A stretch of DNA of 8,540 nt from an uncultured Mycoplasmatota bacterium. GTDB taxonomy: Bacteria; Bacillota_I; Bacilli_A; RF39; UBA660. This document shows positions 1 through 6,141 of the stretch, one piece after another. Both the position numbers and the translations under genes were made by a program. The notes under the pieces were generated by a model. The model worked only from the letters and a program-made list of their open reading frames with translations. It ran no database searches and had not been told where the DNA came from. Positions within the stretch are counted from its first letter, which is position 1. Every line of letters starts with the position of its first letter. Location of the stretch: positions 1-8,540 of the forward strand of contig URZL01000018.1 of NCBI GenBank assembly GCA_900552335.1, read 5' to 3'.

Positions 1-416
1 AAAATAATTTAAATAACTATGCTTTACAAAGTGAGGTAGATAAAACAAATAGTAACTTAAATAATTTATCTAGTTTAATAAGTGAAAATTATAATGATTT
101 TAGCCAATATAAAGAAATAAAAACAGTCCCACTAAGTCCTAATACAACTAATTTTACAGGAGGTATAGTCTATGTAACAGTTGGAAATGTCACCACTATT
201 ATTTTTGAAATTACCCCAATCGTTACAATTCAACATGGAATTATAATAGCTGAGAACTTACCTATTCCAGTTAGAAATACTTATTTCACTATGACCTCTA
301 TAGATGGAAAGGCAATTCCTTGTGTACTTGATACAAATGGAAAAATGTCAGTTTATTATCCACAGCAAACGACAACAACAAGATTTGATTTTACTTTAAC
401 TTATATTTCAAAATAA
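1..416 (+). CDS. Pilin-fibre protein, C-terminal part only (5' end outside window)
   Basis: An open frame enters from the left edge (first full codon at position 3) and ends with TAA at 414-416, giving 137 residues. The first ~25 residues (NNLNNYALQSEVDKTNSNLN...) are nearly the same as residues 192-212 of the complete pilin-fibre protein at 7440-8456, in both protein and DNA. They form an asparagine- and leucine-rich coiled-coil neck. The remaining ~105 residues are a beta-rich, threonine-rich domain with no visible relation to the C-termini of the other two copies. By analogy with the complete genes, the missing N-terminus probably carries a type IV prepilin signal, which is inference. The C-terminal domain has the look of phage tail-fibre or adhesin tip domains (for example the stretch around ENLPIPVR and DTNGKMSVYY), but I cannot assign a ligand. 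It is convergent with the formate-tetrahydrofolate ligase gene. Confidence 0.8.
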   Translation, partial: NNLNNYALQSEVDKTNSNLNNLSSLISENYNDFSQYKEIKTVPLSPNTTNFTGGIVYVTVGNVTTIIFEITPIVTIQHGIIIAENLPIPVRNTYFTMTSIDGKAIPCVLDTNGKMSVYYPQQTTTTRFDFTLTYISK

Positions 417-438
417 AAAGGGCTTAAAAGCTCTTTTA
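416..438. terminator. Bidirectional intrinsic terminator between convergent pilin tail and fhs
   Basis: AAAAGGGC (416-423) pairs with GCTCTTTT (430-437) around a 6-base loop, with one G-T wobble. On the plus strand the stem ends in TTTT. On the minus strand it is followed by a longer T-rich run (CCCTTTTTATTTT). It overlaps the stop codons of both genes, so it can serve both transcripts. Confidence 0.75.
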
Positions 439-1932
439 AAAATCCATTGCCCTAGGATGTTTTGGAAGACCAGGCATAGTCATAATATTTCCACTATATA
501 CAACAATATATCCAGCTCCATTATTTACCTTAATGTCAGTAATTTCAATGTAATCTAATGAAGTATCTTTGTTCCCATTTAAACTAAGAGGAGATTTTGC
601 AATACAAATAGGAAGAGAATCTAAATGGTTCTTTTTTATATTTTCTATTTTTTTTAATACTTCTTTTTTATAAATTATTTTATTCACATGATACATTTTA
701 GTACAAATAGTATCAATCTTATCCTTCAACTCGTCCTCTAAGCTATATAAAAAATGAATTGTATCTGTTTTTACTAAATCTATAACTTTTTCAGCAACTT
801 TCATTGCTCCATCACTTCCTTTTGAAAATGCTTCACATATTTCGAAAGGAATGTTTTCTTGTTTTAAAAATTCTTGTAACTTTGTTATTTCATCTACATT
901 ATCATCTTCAAATTTGTTTAAAACTATAAGTAAATTTGAAGTGAAACAATGGATATTTTCAATATGTTTTTTTAAATGATCAAATTGATTTTCAAAACAA
1001 TTATGTTCTTTTAATGCACGAATTGTTACATTTAATATGACTAAATTAGGATTTAAATTTCCGGTACGGCATTTGATGTCAAAAAATTTCTCACAACCTA
1101 AATCACTGCCAAATCCAGCTTCTACAAGTGTATAATCACACAATGAGGTAGCAAGTTTTGTTGAAATTAGAGAATTACATCCGATGGAAACATTAGCAAA
1201 TGGTCCCATATGAACAATAACCGGATTATTTTCTAAGCTTCTTACTAAGTTTGGTAACATAGCCTTTTTCAATAATTCATAAATCGCATTTGTTGATTGA
1301 AGTTGTTTAAAGTAGACTGGATTTTCTTCATAAGTTAAACCAATAATAATATCATCAATTCTTTTTTTTAAATCATCCTCATTTTGACATAATGTCATAA
1401 TGCCCATAATCTCACTAGCAGCTGTAATATCAAAAGAAGAAGTAGTATGATTAATTTCTATACTACGTAAACTTCTATCACAGACGTCTATACAACGATG
1501 AAACAATATATCGTTTGGATTGATATTTAATTCGTTACCTTGAAAAATATGATTATCAATTAAAGCACAAATTAAATTATTAGCGTCTTCAATAGCGTGA
1601 AAATCTCCTGTAAAAGATAAATTAATGTCCATTTCCGGACAAATAGTGGCTTTTCCTCCCCCAGTAGCTCCACCCTTTAAACCAAAAGTAGGGCCAAGCG
1701 ATGGCTCTCTTACTACAGCAATACTATTTTTTCCTAGTTTTCGAAGTGCGTCATTGATGCCAATTACCATGGTCGTTTTTCCCTCTCCATGTTTTGTGGG
1801 TGTAATAGAAGTTACCAAAATTAAATTTCCTTGTTTTTTTGGTTCATTTTTCTTGATTTTGGCTATATCATCTCCATATAAAATAATGTCATCTTTATTT
1901 AGATTTATTTTTTTAGCAATCTCTGTAATCAT
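436..1932 (-). CDS. fhs: Formate-tetrahydrofolate ligase (short, divergent form)
   Basis: The 498-residue product makes 10-formyl-tetrahydrofolate from formate, ATP and tetrahydrofolate in the cytoplasm, feeding purine and formyl-Met synthesis. Family landmarks run in order: the P-loop PTKHGEGKTT (45-54), REPSLGPTFGLKGGATGGG (75-93), FTGDFHAI (107-114), DNHIFQGNELNI (126-137), FDITAASEIMGI (167-178), GPFANVSIGCNS (243-254), EAGFGSDLGCEKFFDIKCR (271-289), and IMTMPGLPKHP (483-493) near the end. ATG at 1932 is chosen because AGGTGA lies 5 bases upstream. The in-frame GTG at 1941 sits inside that ribosome-binding site. Most family members are about 555 residues. This one lacks a stretch before FDITAASE, has a shortened segment after IRALKEH where the usual HGG motif is absent, and ends soon after MPGLP. 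The usual WAKGG-type motif reads FSKGS (369-373). Binding motifs are intact, so I think it is active. Divergent from dnaB. Confidence 0.93.
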   Translation of the reverse strand: MITEIAKKINLNKDDIILYGDDIAKIKKNEPKKQGNLILVTSITPTKHGEGKTTMVIGINDALRKLGKNSIAVVREPSLGPTFGLKGGATGGGKATICPEMDINLSFTGDFHAIEDANNLICALIDNHIFQGNELNINPNDILFHRCIDVCDRSLRSIEINHTTSSFDITAASEIMGIMTLCQNEDDLKKRIDDIIIGLTYEENPVYFKQLQSTNAIYELLKKAMLPNLVRSLENNPVIVHMGPFANVSIGCNSLISTKLATSLCDYTLVEAGFGSDLGCEKFFDIKCRTGNLNPNLVILNVTIRALKEHNCFENQFDHLKKHIENIHCFTSNLLIVLNKFEDDNVDEITKLQEFLKQENIPFEICEAFSKGSDGAMKVAEKVIDLVKTDTIHFLYSLEDELKDKIDTICTKMYHVNKIIYKKEVLKKIENIKKNHLDSLPICIAKSPLSLNGNKDTSLDYIEITDIKVNNGAGYIVVYSGNIMTMPGLPKHPRAMDF

Positions 1933-1937
1933 GTTTC

Positions 1938-1954
1938 TCACCTAATTCATTATA
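1938..1954 (-). promoter_or_regulatory. Candidate fhs -10 box with very short leader
   Basis: A perfect TATAAT lies on the minus strand at 1954-1949, followed by the ribosome-binding site AGGTGA at 1943-1938. Initiation about 7 bases after the box would place the mRNA 5' end right at the ribosome-binding site. I see no good -35 hexamer at 16-18 bases, so the call rests on the -10 alone. Confidence 0.35.
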
Positions 1955-1974
1955 CCATGAAATTTCTAAAATAG

Positions 1975-2006
1975 AATAAAAGAAATTCCAGTAAAATTCT
2001 TTTATT
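1975..2006. promoter_or_regulatory. Perfect 10-bp inverted repeat in the fhs-dnaB divergent intergenic region
   Basis: AATAAAAGAA (1975-1984) is the exact reverse complement of TTCTTTTATT (1997-2006), with a 12-base loop. It lies between two divergent genes, so an operator is more likely than a terminator. The role is not shown by the sequence. Confidence 0.35.
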
Positions 2007-2035
2007 TAATAGCTATTTATGATAAACTATAGCTA
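2000..2035 (+). promoter_or_regulatory. Candidate dnaB promoter region spanned by a 7-bp inverted repeat
   Basis: TAAACT (2023-2028), with TTTTAT (2000-2005) 17 bases upstream, is the best sigma-A-like pair before dnaB, though the -35 is weak. TATGAT (2018-2023) is an overlapping alternative -10. The perfect inverted repeat TAGCTAT (2010-2016) / ATAGCTA (2029-2035) brackets the -10 and could be an operator. Confidence 0.3.
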
Positions 2036-2053
2036 AGAAGGGATGTGTTTTGT

Positions 2054-3334
2054 ATGCGAGATAATTTACTTCCTGCAGATGTTTTTATTGTAATGAACAA
2101 GACCATCTTAAACGAATATGATCGTAAAATTATTACGATGCTTTATCAACCTATTATTGGATTAAACGCGGTAGGATTATACTTTACTTTGTGGTCTTAT
2201 ATCGAAAAAAATGAAATTTTATCAAGAGAATGGAATCATCATCATTTAATGACTAGTATGCGAATTAGTCTAAAAGATATCAAAGAGGCAAGAGAAAAAT
2301 TAGAAGGGATTGGATTAATTAAAACTTATCTTCGTAAGGGAAATGTAAATAACTATGTATATGAAGTGTATTCCCCTGTTAGCCCAAATGAATTTGTAAA
2401 TAATCCTATTTTAGGTATCACATTATACAATAACGTTGGTGATACGGAATACGAAAAAATTATTGATTATTTTAAAATACCTAGAGTTAGTTTAAAAGAA
2501 TATGAAGATATTACTTTAAAATTTAGTGAAGTATTTGAAACTACTAGTTATTCTAATTATGATGGAATTGATAAAGAAATTAAAAGAGCTAATACAAATA
2601 AATTAGAACTTGCAACAAAAAATGATTTAAGTACTATTTTTTCTTTTATTCCAGAAGAAATGTTAAATATTAAAACTATTACGAAAGATACAAAAGAATT
2701 AATTTACCGTTTGGGCTTCATTTATGATTATGATGACGAAAGAATGAGTGAATTAATTCGAAATTCCTTAAATGAGAAAAGAGCAATTGATAAAAATAAG
2801 TTAAAGCAAAATGCTAGAAGATATTATGAATTTGAGCATAGTGGAAAATTACCAAGTCTTATTTATCGAAATCAACCAGAATATTTAAGAAAAATAGCTG
2901 GTGAGAATACTAAAAAGGCAAAAATTATTTATCAATTTGAAAGTACGAGCCCTTATGATTTTTTAATGGGAAAAACTAGTGCAGAACGTTTGAGCAAAAA
3001 AGATGTGGAATTACTAGAGTACCTATTATTGGATATGAATTTAAAGCCAGGTGTAGTAAATGTATTAGTAGACTATGTTTTAAAAATATCTAATAATAAA
3101 TTAACCAGAGGATATGTGGAAACTATTGCTTCTCAATGGGCTAGAAGTAAAGTAGAAACCGTAGAAGCAGCTATGAAATTAGCAGAAAAGGAATATAAAA
3201 ACAAAAAAGCAAATGTAAAAACAAGCAAATTAACGGAAGAAAAACCAGAATGGTTTGATAAGGAAATTAAAAAAAATAAAGCTAGTGAAGCTGAAATAAA
3301 AGAAATGGAAGAGTTATTAAAAGAATTTAGGTGA
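2054..3334 (+). CDS. dnaB: DnaB-type replication initiation / membrane attachment protein
   Basis: The 426-residue product resembles Bacillus DnaB, the helicase co-loader that acts with DnaD and DnaI to place the replicative helicase (DnaC in Bacillus) at oriC and at restart sites. It is not the E. coli DnaB helicase and has no P-loop. The N-terminal winged-helix-like part begins LLPADVFIVMNKTILNEYDR and continues ITMLYQPIIGLNAVGLYFTLW (28-48), typical of this family. The C-terminal DnaB/DnaD helical domain covers about 295-385 and contains YVETIASQWARSKVETVEAA (354-373). The tail is lysine- and glutamate-rich. ATG 2054 is preferred, since GAAGGGA (2037-2043) is 10 bases upstream, while GTG at 2045 is only one base from it. 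The length is slightly under the ~470 residues of Bacillus DnaB. The stop overlaps the ribosome-binding site of dnaI, the usual partner gene. Confidence 0.9.
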   Translation: MRDNLLPADVFIVMNKTILNEYDRKIITMLYQPIIGLNAVGLYFTLWSYIEKNEILSREWNHHHLMTSMRISLKDIKEAREKLEGIGLIKTYLRKGNVNNYVYEVYSPVSPNEFVNNPILGITLYNNVGDTEYEKIIDYFKIPRVSLKEYEDITLKFSEVFETTSYSNYDGIDKEIKRANTNKLELATKNDLSTIFSFIPEEMLNIKTITKDTKELIYRLGFIYDYDDERMSELIRNSLNEKRAIDKNKLKQNARRYYEFEHSGKLPSLIYRNQPEYLRKIAGENTKKAKIIYQFESTSPYDFLMGKTSAERLSKKDVELLEYLLLDMNLKPGVVNVLVDYVLKISNNKLTRGYVETIASQWARSKVETVEAAMKLAEKEYKNKKANVKTSKLTEEKPEWFDKEIKKNKASEAEIKEMEELLKEFR

Positions 3335-3339
3335 TAAAT

Positions 3340-4263
3340 ATGAAAAATTCAAATGATTTATTAAATTCTTACCAAAGAAGAGGTTTAGAAACGAAACTTT
3401 TAACTGATTTAGAAAAGGCATTAGAAAATGAAGAATTTTTGGAATTTGTTTCTAAATTAAATTTACCAAAAGAAAAACTATGTAAATATACTTCTACGTT
3501 AGAGGAAAGTTTTAAAGAATATAGCCATTGCAAAAAATGTAAATGTTTAGAAGCATGCCAAAATAAAGTGTCTGGATATGCTTACTTACCCAAAAAAATA
3601 GAGGACAAATTAGAATTTTATTATAAAGCTTGTAAATATCAAAATAAATATTTAAAAGAAAAAAAGATAAAAGATAATGTTTATTCTTATGAAATTCCAG
3701 AAGCGATTAGAAAAGCAAGTATGAAAGAAATTTATATTGACAATAAGGATCGTTATGAAATTATTAAATGGATTAATCAATTTTTAAAAACATATGAAAA
3801 AAATAAAAAACAAAAAGGTTTATATTTAAATGGCAATTTTGGTTGTGGAAAAACTTATTTGTTATCTGCTATGTTTAATGAATTAGCAACACAGGGTTAT
3901 CATTCAGCTATTGTTTTTTGGCCAGAATATCTAAACAGCTTAAAATGTAGCTTTAATGATTATTTAGAATTTAAAAATAAAATTGAAAAGATAAAAAAAG
4001 TACCACTTTTACTAATTGACGATATTGGGGCTGAAGCAAACACCTCTTGGAGTAGGGACGAAATTTTAATGCCTATTTTACAATACCGCATGGATAGTTC
4101 TTTACCAACTTTTTTTACATCCAATTGTACTTTGAAAGAATTAGAAACGCATTTTAGTAATTCTAAAAGTGGAATAGAAGAAGTAAAATCCAGAAGAATT
4201 ATTGAACGAATTAAACAATTAACAGAAGATATTAAATTAATTAGTGATAATTTAAGAAAGTAG
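3340..4263 (+). CDS. dnaI: Primosomal helicase loader DnaI
   Basis: The 307-residue AAA+ ATPase loads the replicative helicase onto DNA. The N-terminal helicase-binding region holds a cysteine cluster (C64, C67, C69, C73, with HCKKCKCLEAC at 63-73) that fits the zinc-binding N-domain known for Bacillus DnaI. The ATPase core has Walker A GNFGCGKT (165-172), Walker B LLLIDD (223-228), a sensor-like TFFTSN (257-262) and an arginine pair SRR (284-286). The length is close to that of Bacillus DnaI (311). ATG 3340 is used because AGGTGA at 3328-3333 is well spaced. The frame could be opened at GTG 3331, but that codon lies within this ribosome-binding site. The site overlaps the dnaB stop, so translational coupling with dnaB is likely. 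Confidence 0.93.
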   Translation: MKNSNDLLNSYQRRGLETKLLTDLEKALENEEFLEFVSKLNLPKEKLCKYTSTLEESFKEYSHCKKCKCLEACQNKVSGYAYLPKKIEDKLEFYYKACKYQNKYLKEKKIKDNVYSYEIPEAIRKASMKEIYIDNKDRYEIIKWINQFLKTYEKNKKQKGLYLNGNFGCGKTYLLSAMFNELATQGYHSAIVFWPEYLNSLKCSFNDYLEFKNKIEKIKKVPLLLIDDIGAEANTSWSRDEILMPILQYRMDSSLPTFFTSNCTLKELETHFSNSKSGIEEVKSRRIIERIKQLTEDIKLISDNLRK

Positions 4264-4270
4264 GCAATAT

Positions 4271-4411
4271 ATGGAAAAATTAGAAGCTTTTGACAAATAT
4301 GATGATTATACAAGAGAGATAGAAAAATTAAAAAAAGAAATTAAAGAAGTAAAACAAAAAATTTCGAATGTTCAAGAAATTAACAACAGTAAGAAGGCAA
4401 AGAAAAAATGA
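4271..4411 (+). CDS. 46-aa highly charged helical protein, function unknown
   Basis: The ATG lies 6 bases after a GTAGG ribosome-binding site that overlaps the dnaI stop. The frame ends with TGA at 4409-4411, overlapping the next gene's ATG by 4 bases (ATGA). The product (MEKLEAFDKYDDYTREIEKL at the start, KKAKKK at the end) is almost all Lys, Glu, Asp, Ile and Leu. The middle repeats IEKLKKEIKEVKQKI, which should form a short amphipathic or coiled-coil helix. There is no membrane segment. Its place between dnaI and the membrane gene, with overlap to the latter, supports a real translated gene. I do not recognise a family. It may serve mainly to couple translation of the following gene, or be a small partner of either neighbour. 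Confidence 0.7.
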   Translation: MEKLEAFDKYDDYTREIEKLKKEIKEVKQKISNVQEINNSKKAKKK

Positions 4412-5664
4412 TGAGTAAAAAGTTTTATATTTTCCCATTATTTTTGTTAGTAATTCCTATATTTGTTAGTTTTTTGTATCCTTTTTTTACTTATGATAAA
4501 GTTACTACTATTTGGTATTATCTTATTTTATATACTTGTTATTTTGGAGGCATTTACACATGTTATTATGTAAAAAAGCACCTTCAAAAGACTTCTTTTA
4601 CAAAGATAGAAAAAATAACAATTGGTTTATTTTTATTCTTTCTCACAAGCTGTATTATTTCCACTATATGCGCTACTAGTCCAATTACGTCCCTTTTAGG
4701 TACTTCTTATCGTAAGGAAGGATTGTTTACTTATTTAGCTTATTTTTTCATGATTATCAATTGCATGTTTTTAAAGGATAATGAGAAAAAGAAGTTATAT
4801 CAATTATTTGTTATAGTTGCCTTTGTGTTATCTATTGTTTCTTTATTAAAAATTAAATTCTTAATGTTTCCATATCAATATTCTTATAATAGTATTTTTT
4901 GTCAATTTAACCATTTTTCTTATTTTTTAATACTAGCATTAGTTTGTAATACTTGTTTATTTATGTTTTCTGATAATAGGAAAGAAAAAATTATATATTA
5001 TATAACATATTTAATATTATTAATTCAATTAATTCTTAACAATACTTTTGGTGGTTATTTAGCCTTTTTATTAACAACTATTTTTATTTGTATTTATGGA
5101 GTGAAATTTAGAAAAAAAACCATTAGTGTAGTAATCATAGTAATTACTTTTATAGCTTGTTCATTATTTATTTGCAATGATAAAAAAGAGAGCATTGTTT
5201 ATAAAAATTTTTTTGATAATACAAAAGAAGTTGTTCACACAAATTTTCAAAAGAAAGAAGAAATAGCTAAGCTTGGAACGACAAGAGGCAAATTATGGCT
5301 TGGCGCTTTAAAAATGATTGAAAAGAAACCAATTTTAGGATATGGGTTAGATAATTTAAAAGAGGAATATTTTGATTTAAAAATATATGATGCAGATAAA
5401 CCACATGATTTTATATTAGCTTTATCTGCTTATATTGGAATTCCTGGAATGTTAAGTTTTGTTTTGTTTGTGGCAATTGTATTAATTGCTTTGTTAAAAC
5501 AAATAAAAAATTTAAGCGAGGAAGAAGTAATTGCTTATGCTGCTGTTGTTTGCTTCTTTTGTTCTAGTATATTCGCTAATTCCATGTATTATACAACTCC
5601 ATATTTTTGTATCTTTTTTGGAATTGTTTTATCTTGCTTTTATAGAAAACATATTAAGAATTAG
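4408..5664 (+). CDS. O-antigen ligase / Wzy-type polytopic membrane protein
   Basis: The 418-residue protein has about ten hydrophobic helices (for example 7-28, 35-53, 71-90, 107-121, 132-148, 170-187, 197-209, 215-230, 239-255, 345-365, 376-391 and 399-411), with one long loop outside the membrane at about 256-340. That loop carries the pattern known for the O-antigen ligase/polymerase superfamily (Wzy_C-like): an arginine in GTTRGKLWLGALKMI (290-304), PILGYGLDNL (308-317), and the catalytic-type histidine in KPHDFILALSAYIG (331-344). LLGTSYRKEGLFTYL (96-110) is also typical. Members join or polymerise lipid-linked glycans at the outer face of the membrane. In a Gram-positive, the likely substrate is a capsule, wall glycan or glycoprotein sugar. 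No glycosyltransferase lies nearby, so the substrate is open; glycosylation of the nearby pilin-like proteins is only a guess. ATG 4408 is placed 10 bases after AAGAAGG. Confidence 0.82.
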   Translation: MMSKKFYIFPLFLLVIPIFVSFLYPFFTYDKVTTIWYYLILYTCYFGGIYTCYYVKKHLQKTSFTKIEKITIGLFLFFLTSCIISTICATSPITSLLGTSYRKEGLFTYLAYFFMIINCMFLKDNEKKKLYQLFVIVAFVLSIVSLLKIKFLMFPYQYSYNSIFCQFNHFSYFLILALVCNTCLFMFSDNRKEKIIYYITYLILLIQLILNNTFGGYLAFLLTTIFICIYGVKFRKKTISVVIIVITFIACSLFICNDKKESIVYKNFFDNTKEVVHTNFQKKEEIAKLGTTRGKLWLGALKMIEKKPILGYGLDNLKEEYFDLKIYDADKPHDFILALSAYIGIPGMLSFVLFVAIVLIALLKQIKNLSEEEVIAYAAVVCFFCSSIFANSMYYTTPYFCIFFGIVLSCFYRKHIKN

Positions 5665-5695
5665 TTTTTTACAAAATTTATAATTTTGAAAAAAA
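5665..5695. terminator. AT-rich hairpin after the membrane-protein gene
   Basis: CAAAATT (5672-5678) pairs with AATTTTG (5682-5688) over a 3-base loop. After one A-A mismatch, six T (5665-5670) pair with six A. On the plus strand it ends in A, not T, so as an intrinsic terminator it fits the minus strand better. It could stop transcription of the toxin strand before it enters the upstream gene. Confidence 0.4.
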
Positions 5696-5698
5696 CAA

Positions 5699-5727
5699 TT
5701 GTATAAAATGGATAAATTATATATAAT
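5699..5727 (+). promoter_or_regulatory. Strong sigma-A promoter of the small convergent RNA
   Basis: -35 TTGTAT (5699-5704), a 17-base spacer, and a perfect -10 TATAAT (5722-5727). Initiation is expected near 5734. No ribosome-binding site plus start codon follows; the transcript runs straight into two hairpins. Confidence 0.75.
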
Positions 5728-5765
5728 AAAAGTGAACATACCTAATGAGTTTGTGTTAGGTATAT
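5712..5765 (+). repeat. Direct repeat copy 1: -10 region and first hairpin of the small RNA
   Basis: These 54 bases are identical to 8487-8540. Similarity extends upstream through the -35 region (AACAATTGTA in both). The match runs to the window edge, so the true repeat is longer. Confidence 0.9.
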
Positions 5766-5815
5766 TCCTTTGATTGGATTCCTAACGACACCCTGTGACG
5801 TTAGGATATTTTGTT
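5734..5815 (+). ncRNA. Putative antitoxin RNA, ~80 nt, convergent with the toxin gene
   Basis: From the promoter above, the transcript would contain a first stem-loop, ATACCTAA (5738-5745) / TTAGGTAT (5756-5763) with a 10-base loop. The terminator stem-loop is TCCTAACG (5780-5787) / CGTTAGGA (5799-5806), extended inside by CAC/GTG, followed by the T-rich run TATTTTGTTATTT. No open frame of note is present. The RNA ends at the stop codon of the minus-strand 25-aa gene and is complementary to that mRNA's 3' region. This is the arrangement of txpA-RatA and similar type I systems. The function is inferred from layout; the promoter and terminator are directly visible. An exact copy of its first 30 or so bases occurs at 8509-8540. 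Confidence 0.65.
5780..5815 (+). terminator. Intrinsic terminator of the small RNA
   Basis: An 8-bp GC-containing stem (TCCTAACG / CGTTAGGA) extends past an A-A mismatch by CAC/GTG and is followed by TATTTTGTTATTT. The structure is symmetric in DNA, but the T-run lies only on the plus side. Confidence 0.75.
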
Positions 5816-5891
5816 ATTTACTTAAAATATAAAATATTAAAAGCAATAGGAGTAAAATGATAACATAAAGATGTTCTTCTCTATGTGTCAT
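5814..5891 (-). CDS. 25-aa leucine-rich membrane peptide, putative type I toxin
   Basis: ATG at 5891-5889 is preceded by a strong ribosome-binding site GAGGTGG (5903-5897) with a 5-base gap, and the frame ends with TAA at 5816-5814. The peptide starts MTHREEHLYVII, continues with six leucines and IFYIL, and ends SK. It is thus a short charged head, one ~16-residue membrane segment and a basic end. This size and plan match small hydrophobic toxins of type I systems (TxpA, Fst, BsrG class), though I see no sequence identity to a named member. Supporting context is the dedicated convergent RNA ending at its stop codon and the sequestered ribosome-binding site. Alternatives are a membrane regulatory peptide or a non-toxic small protein. 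Confidence 0.62.
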   Translation of the reverse strand: MTHREEHLYVIILLLLLLIFYILSK

Positions 5892-5899
5892 AAACACCA

Positions 5900-5924
5900 C
5901 CTCACTTTCTATAAAGAAGTAAGG
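5900..5924 (-). promoter_or_regulatory. 5' stem-loop that hides the toxin ribosome-binding site
   Basis: On the minus-strand mRNA, CCTTACTT (5924-5917) pairs with AAGTGAGG (5907-5900), 8 bp with one G-U. The 3' arm contains the first bases of the GAGGTGG ribosome-binding site. This should lower translation of the peptide, as 5' structures do in Fst-type toxin mRNAs. Confidence 0.5.
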
Positions 5925-5956
5925 AATATTCTAACGCATTAGATATGCTCAACTAT

Positions 5957-5986
5957 AATATAGGGTGTTTTAAGTAAAATACCCAA
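5957..5986 (-). promoter_or_regulatory. Candidate promoter of the toxin gene
   Basis: On the minus strand TTGGGT (5986-5981) stands 18 bases before TATATT (5962-5957). TAGAAT at 5933-5928 is an alternative -10 without a good -35. Neither is strong. A hairpin-forming repeat, GGGTGTTTT (5963-5971) / AAAATACCC (5976-5984), overlaps the -35 and could be an operator. Confidence 0.3.
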
Positions 5987-6010
5987 AAACCAAAAAAAAT
6001 TTAAAATAAG

Positions 6011-6039
6011 TTGAACTTTCATATGAATTTTGATAAGAT
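6011..6039 (+). promoter_or_regulatory. Upstream promoter (P1) of the first pilin-fibre gene
   Basis: TTGAAC (6011-6016), 17 bases, TAAGAT (6034-6039). The second pilin-fibre gene has TTGAAA-N17-TAAGAT at exactly the same distance from its start. Upstream sequence is not conserved between the copies, so preservation of the hexamers supports a true promoter. Confidence 0.65.
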
Positions 6040-6063
6040 AGATATGTAAATAAAAATAGTAAT

Positions 6064-6137
6064 ATAGTTTGTCAATAGCAAATTTTTAATGTTTGCTATT
6101 TGTAAACGGTGGGGGGTATTTTAAATGCCTCTTTTTT
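6064..6137 (+). promoter_or_regulatory. Structured leader with G-rich attenuator-like terminator, copy 1
   Basis: The first stem is GTTTGTCAATAGCAAA (6067-6082) with TTTGCTATTTGTAAAC (6092-6107): nine perfect inner pairs, outer pairs with wobbles and one C-U mismatch. A G-rich tract GGTGGGGGG (6108-6116) follows. The second stem is GGGGTAT (6113-6119) with ATGCCTC (6125-6131) and ends in six T (6132-6137), an intrinsic-terminator form about 100 bases before the start codon. The same order and spacing occur in copy 2, including a change that keeps pairing (T-G here, T-A there). I do not recognise it as a known riboswitch class. Confidence 0.6.
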
Positions 6138-6141
6138 AAAA

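Noticed and set aside
1625..1945. 106-aa plus-strand open frame opposite fhs
   Set aside because: It lies fully antisense to the conserved P-loop region of fhs and its protein has no family features; it is a shadow frame.
3960..4313. 117-aa minus-strand open frame opposite dnaI
   Set aside because: It is antisense to the Walker B part of dnaI and extends across the small ORF; no ribosome-binding site or recognisable content.
5734..5815. Small RNA region as a plain terminator of the upstream operon
   Set aside because: It has its own near-consensus promoter and is duplicated, promoter included, at 8473-8540, which a simple terminator would not explain.
5963..5984. GGGTGTTTT / AAAATACCC hairpin as a terminator
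   Set aside because: Neither side is followed by a T-run in the useful direction; listed only as a possible operator over the toxin promoter.
6108..6116. Intramolecular G-quadruplex like the pilE guard structure of Neisseria
   Set aside because: Nine bases with a single run, or two runs, are too few for four G-runs with loops in one strand. The attenuator and slippage readings fit better.
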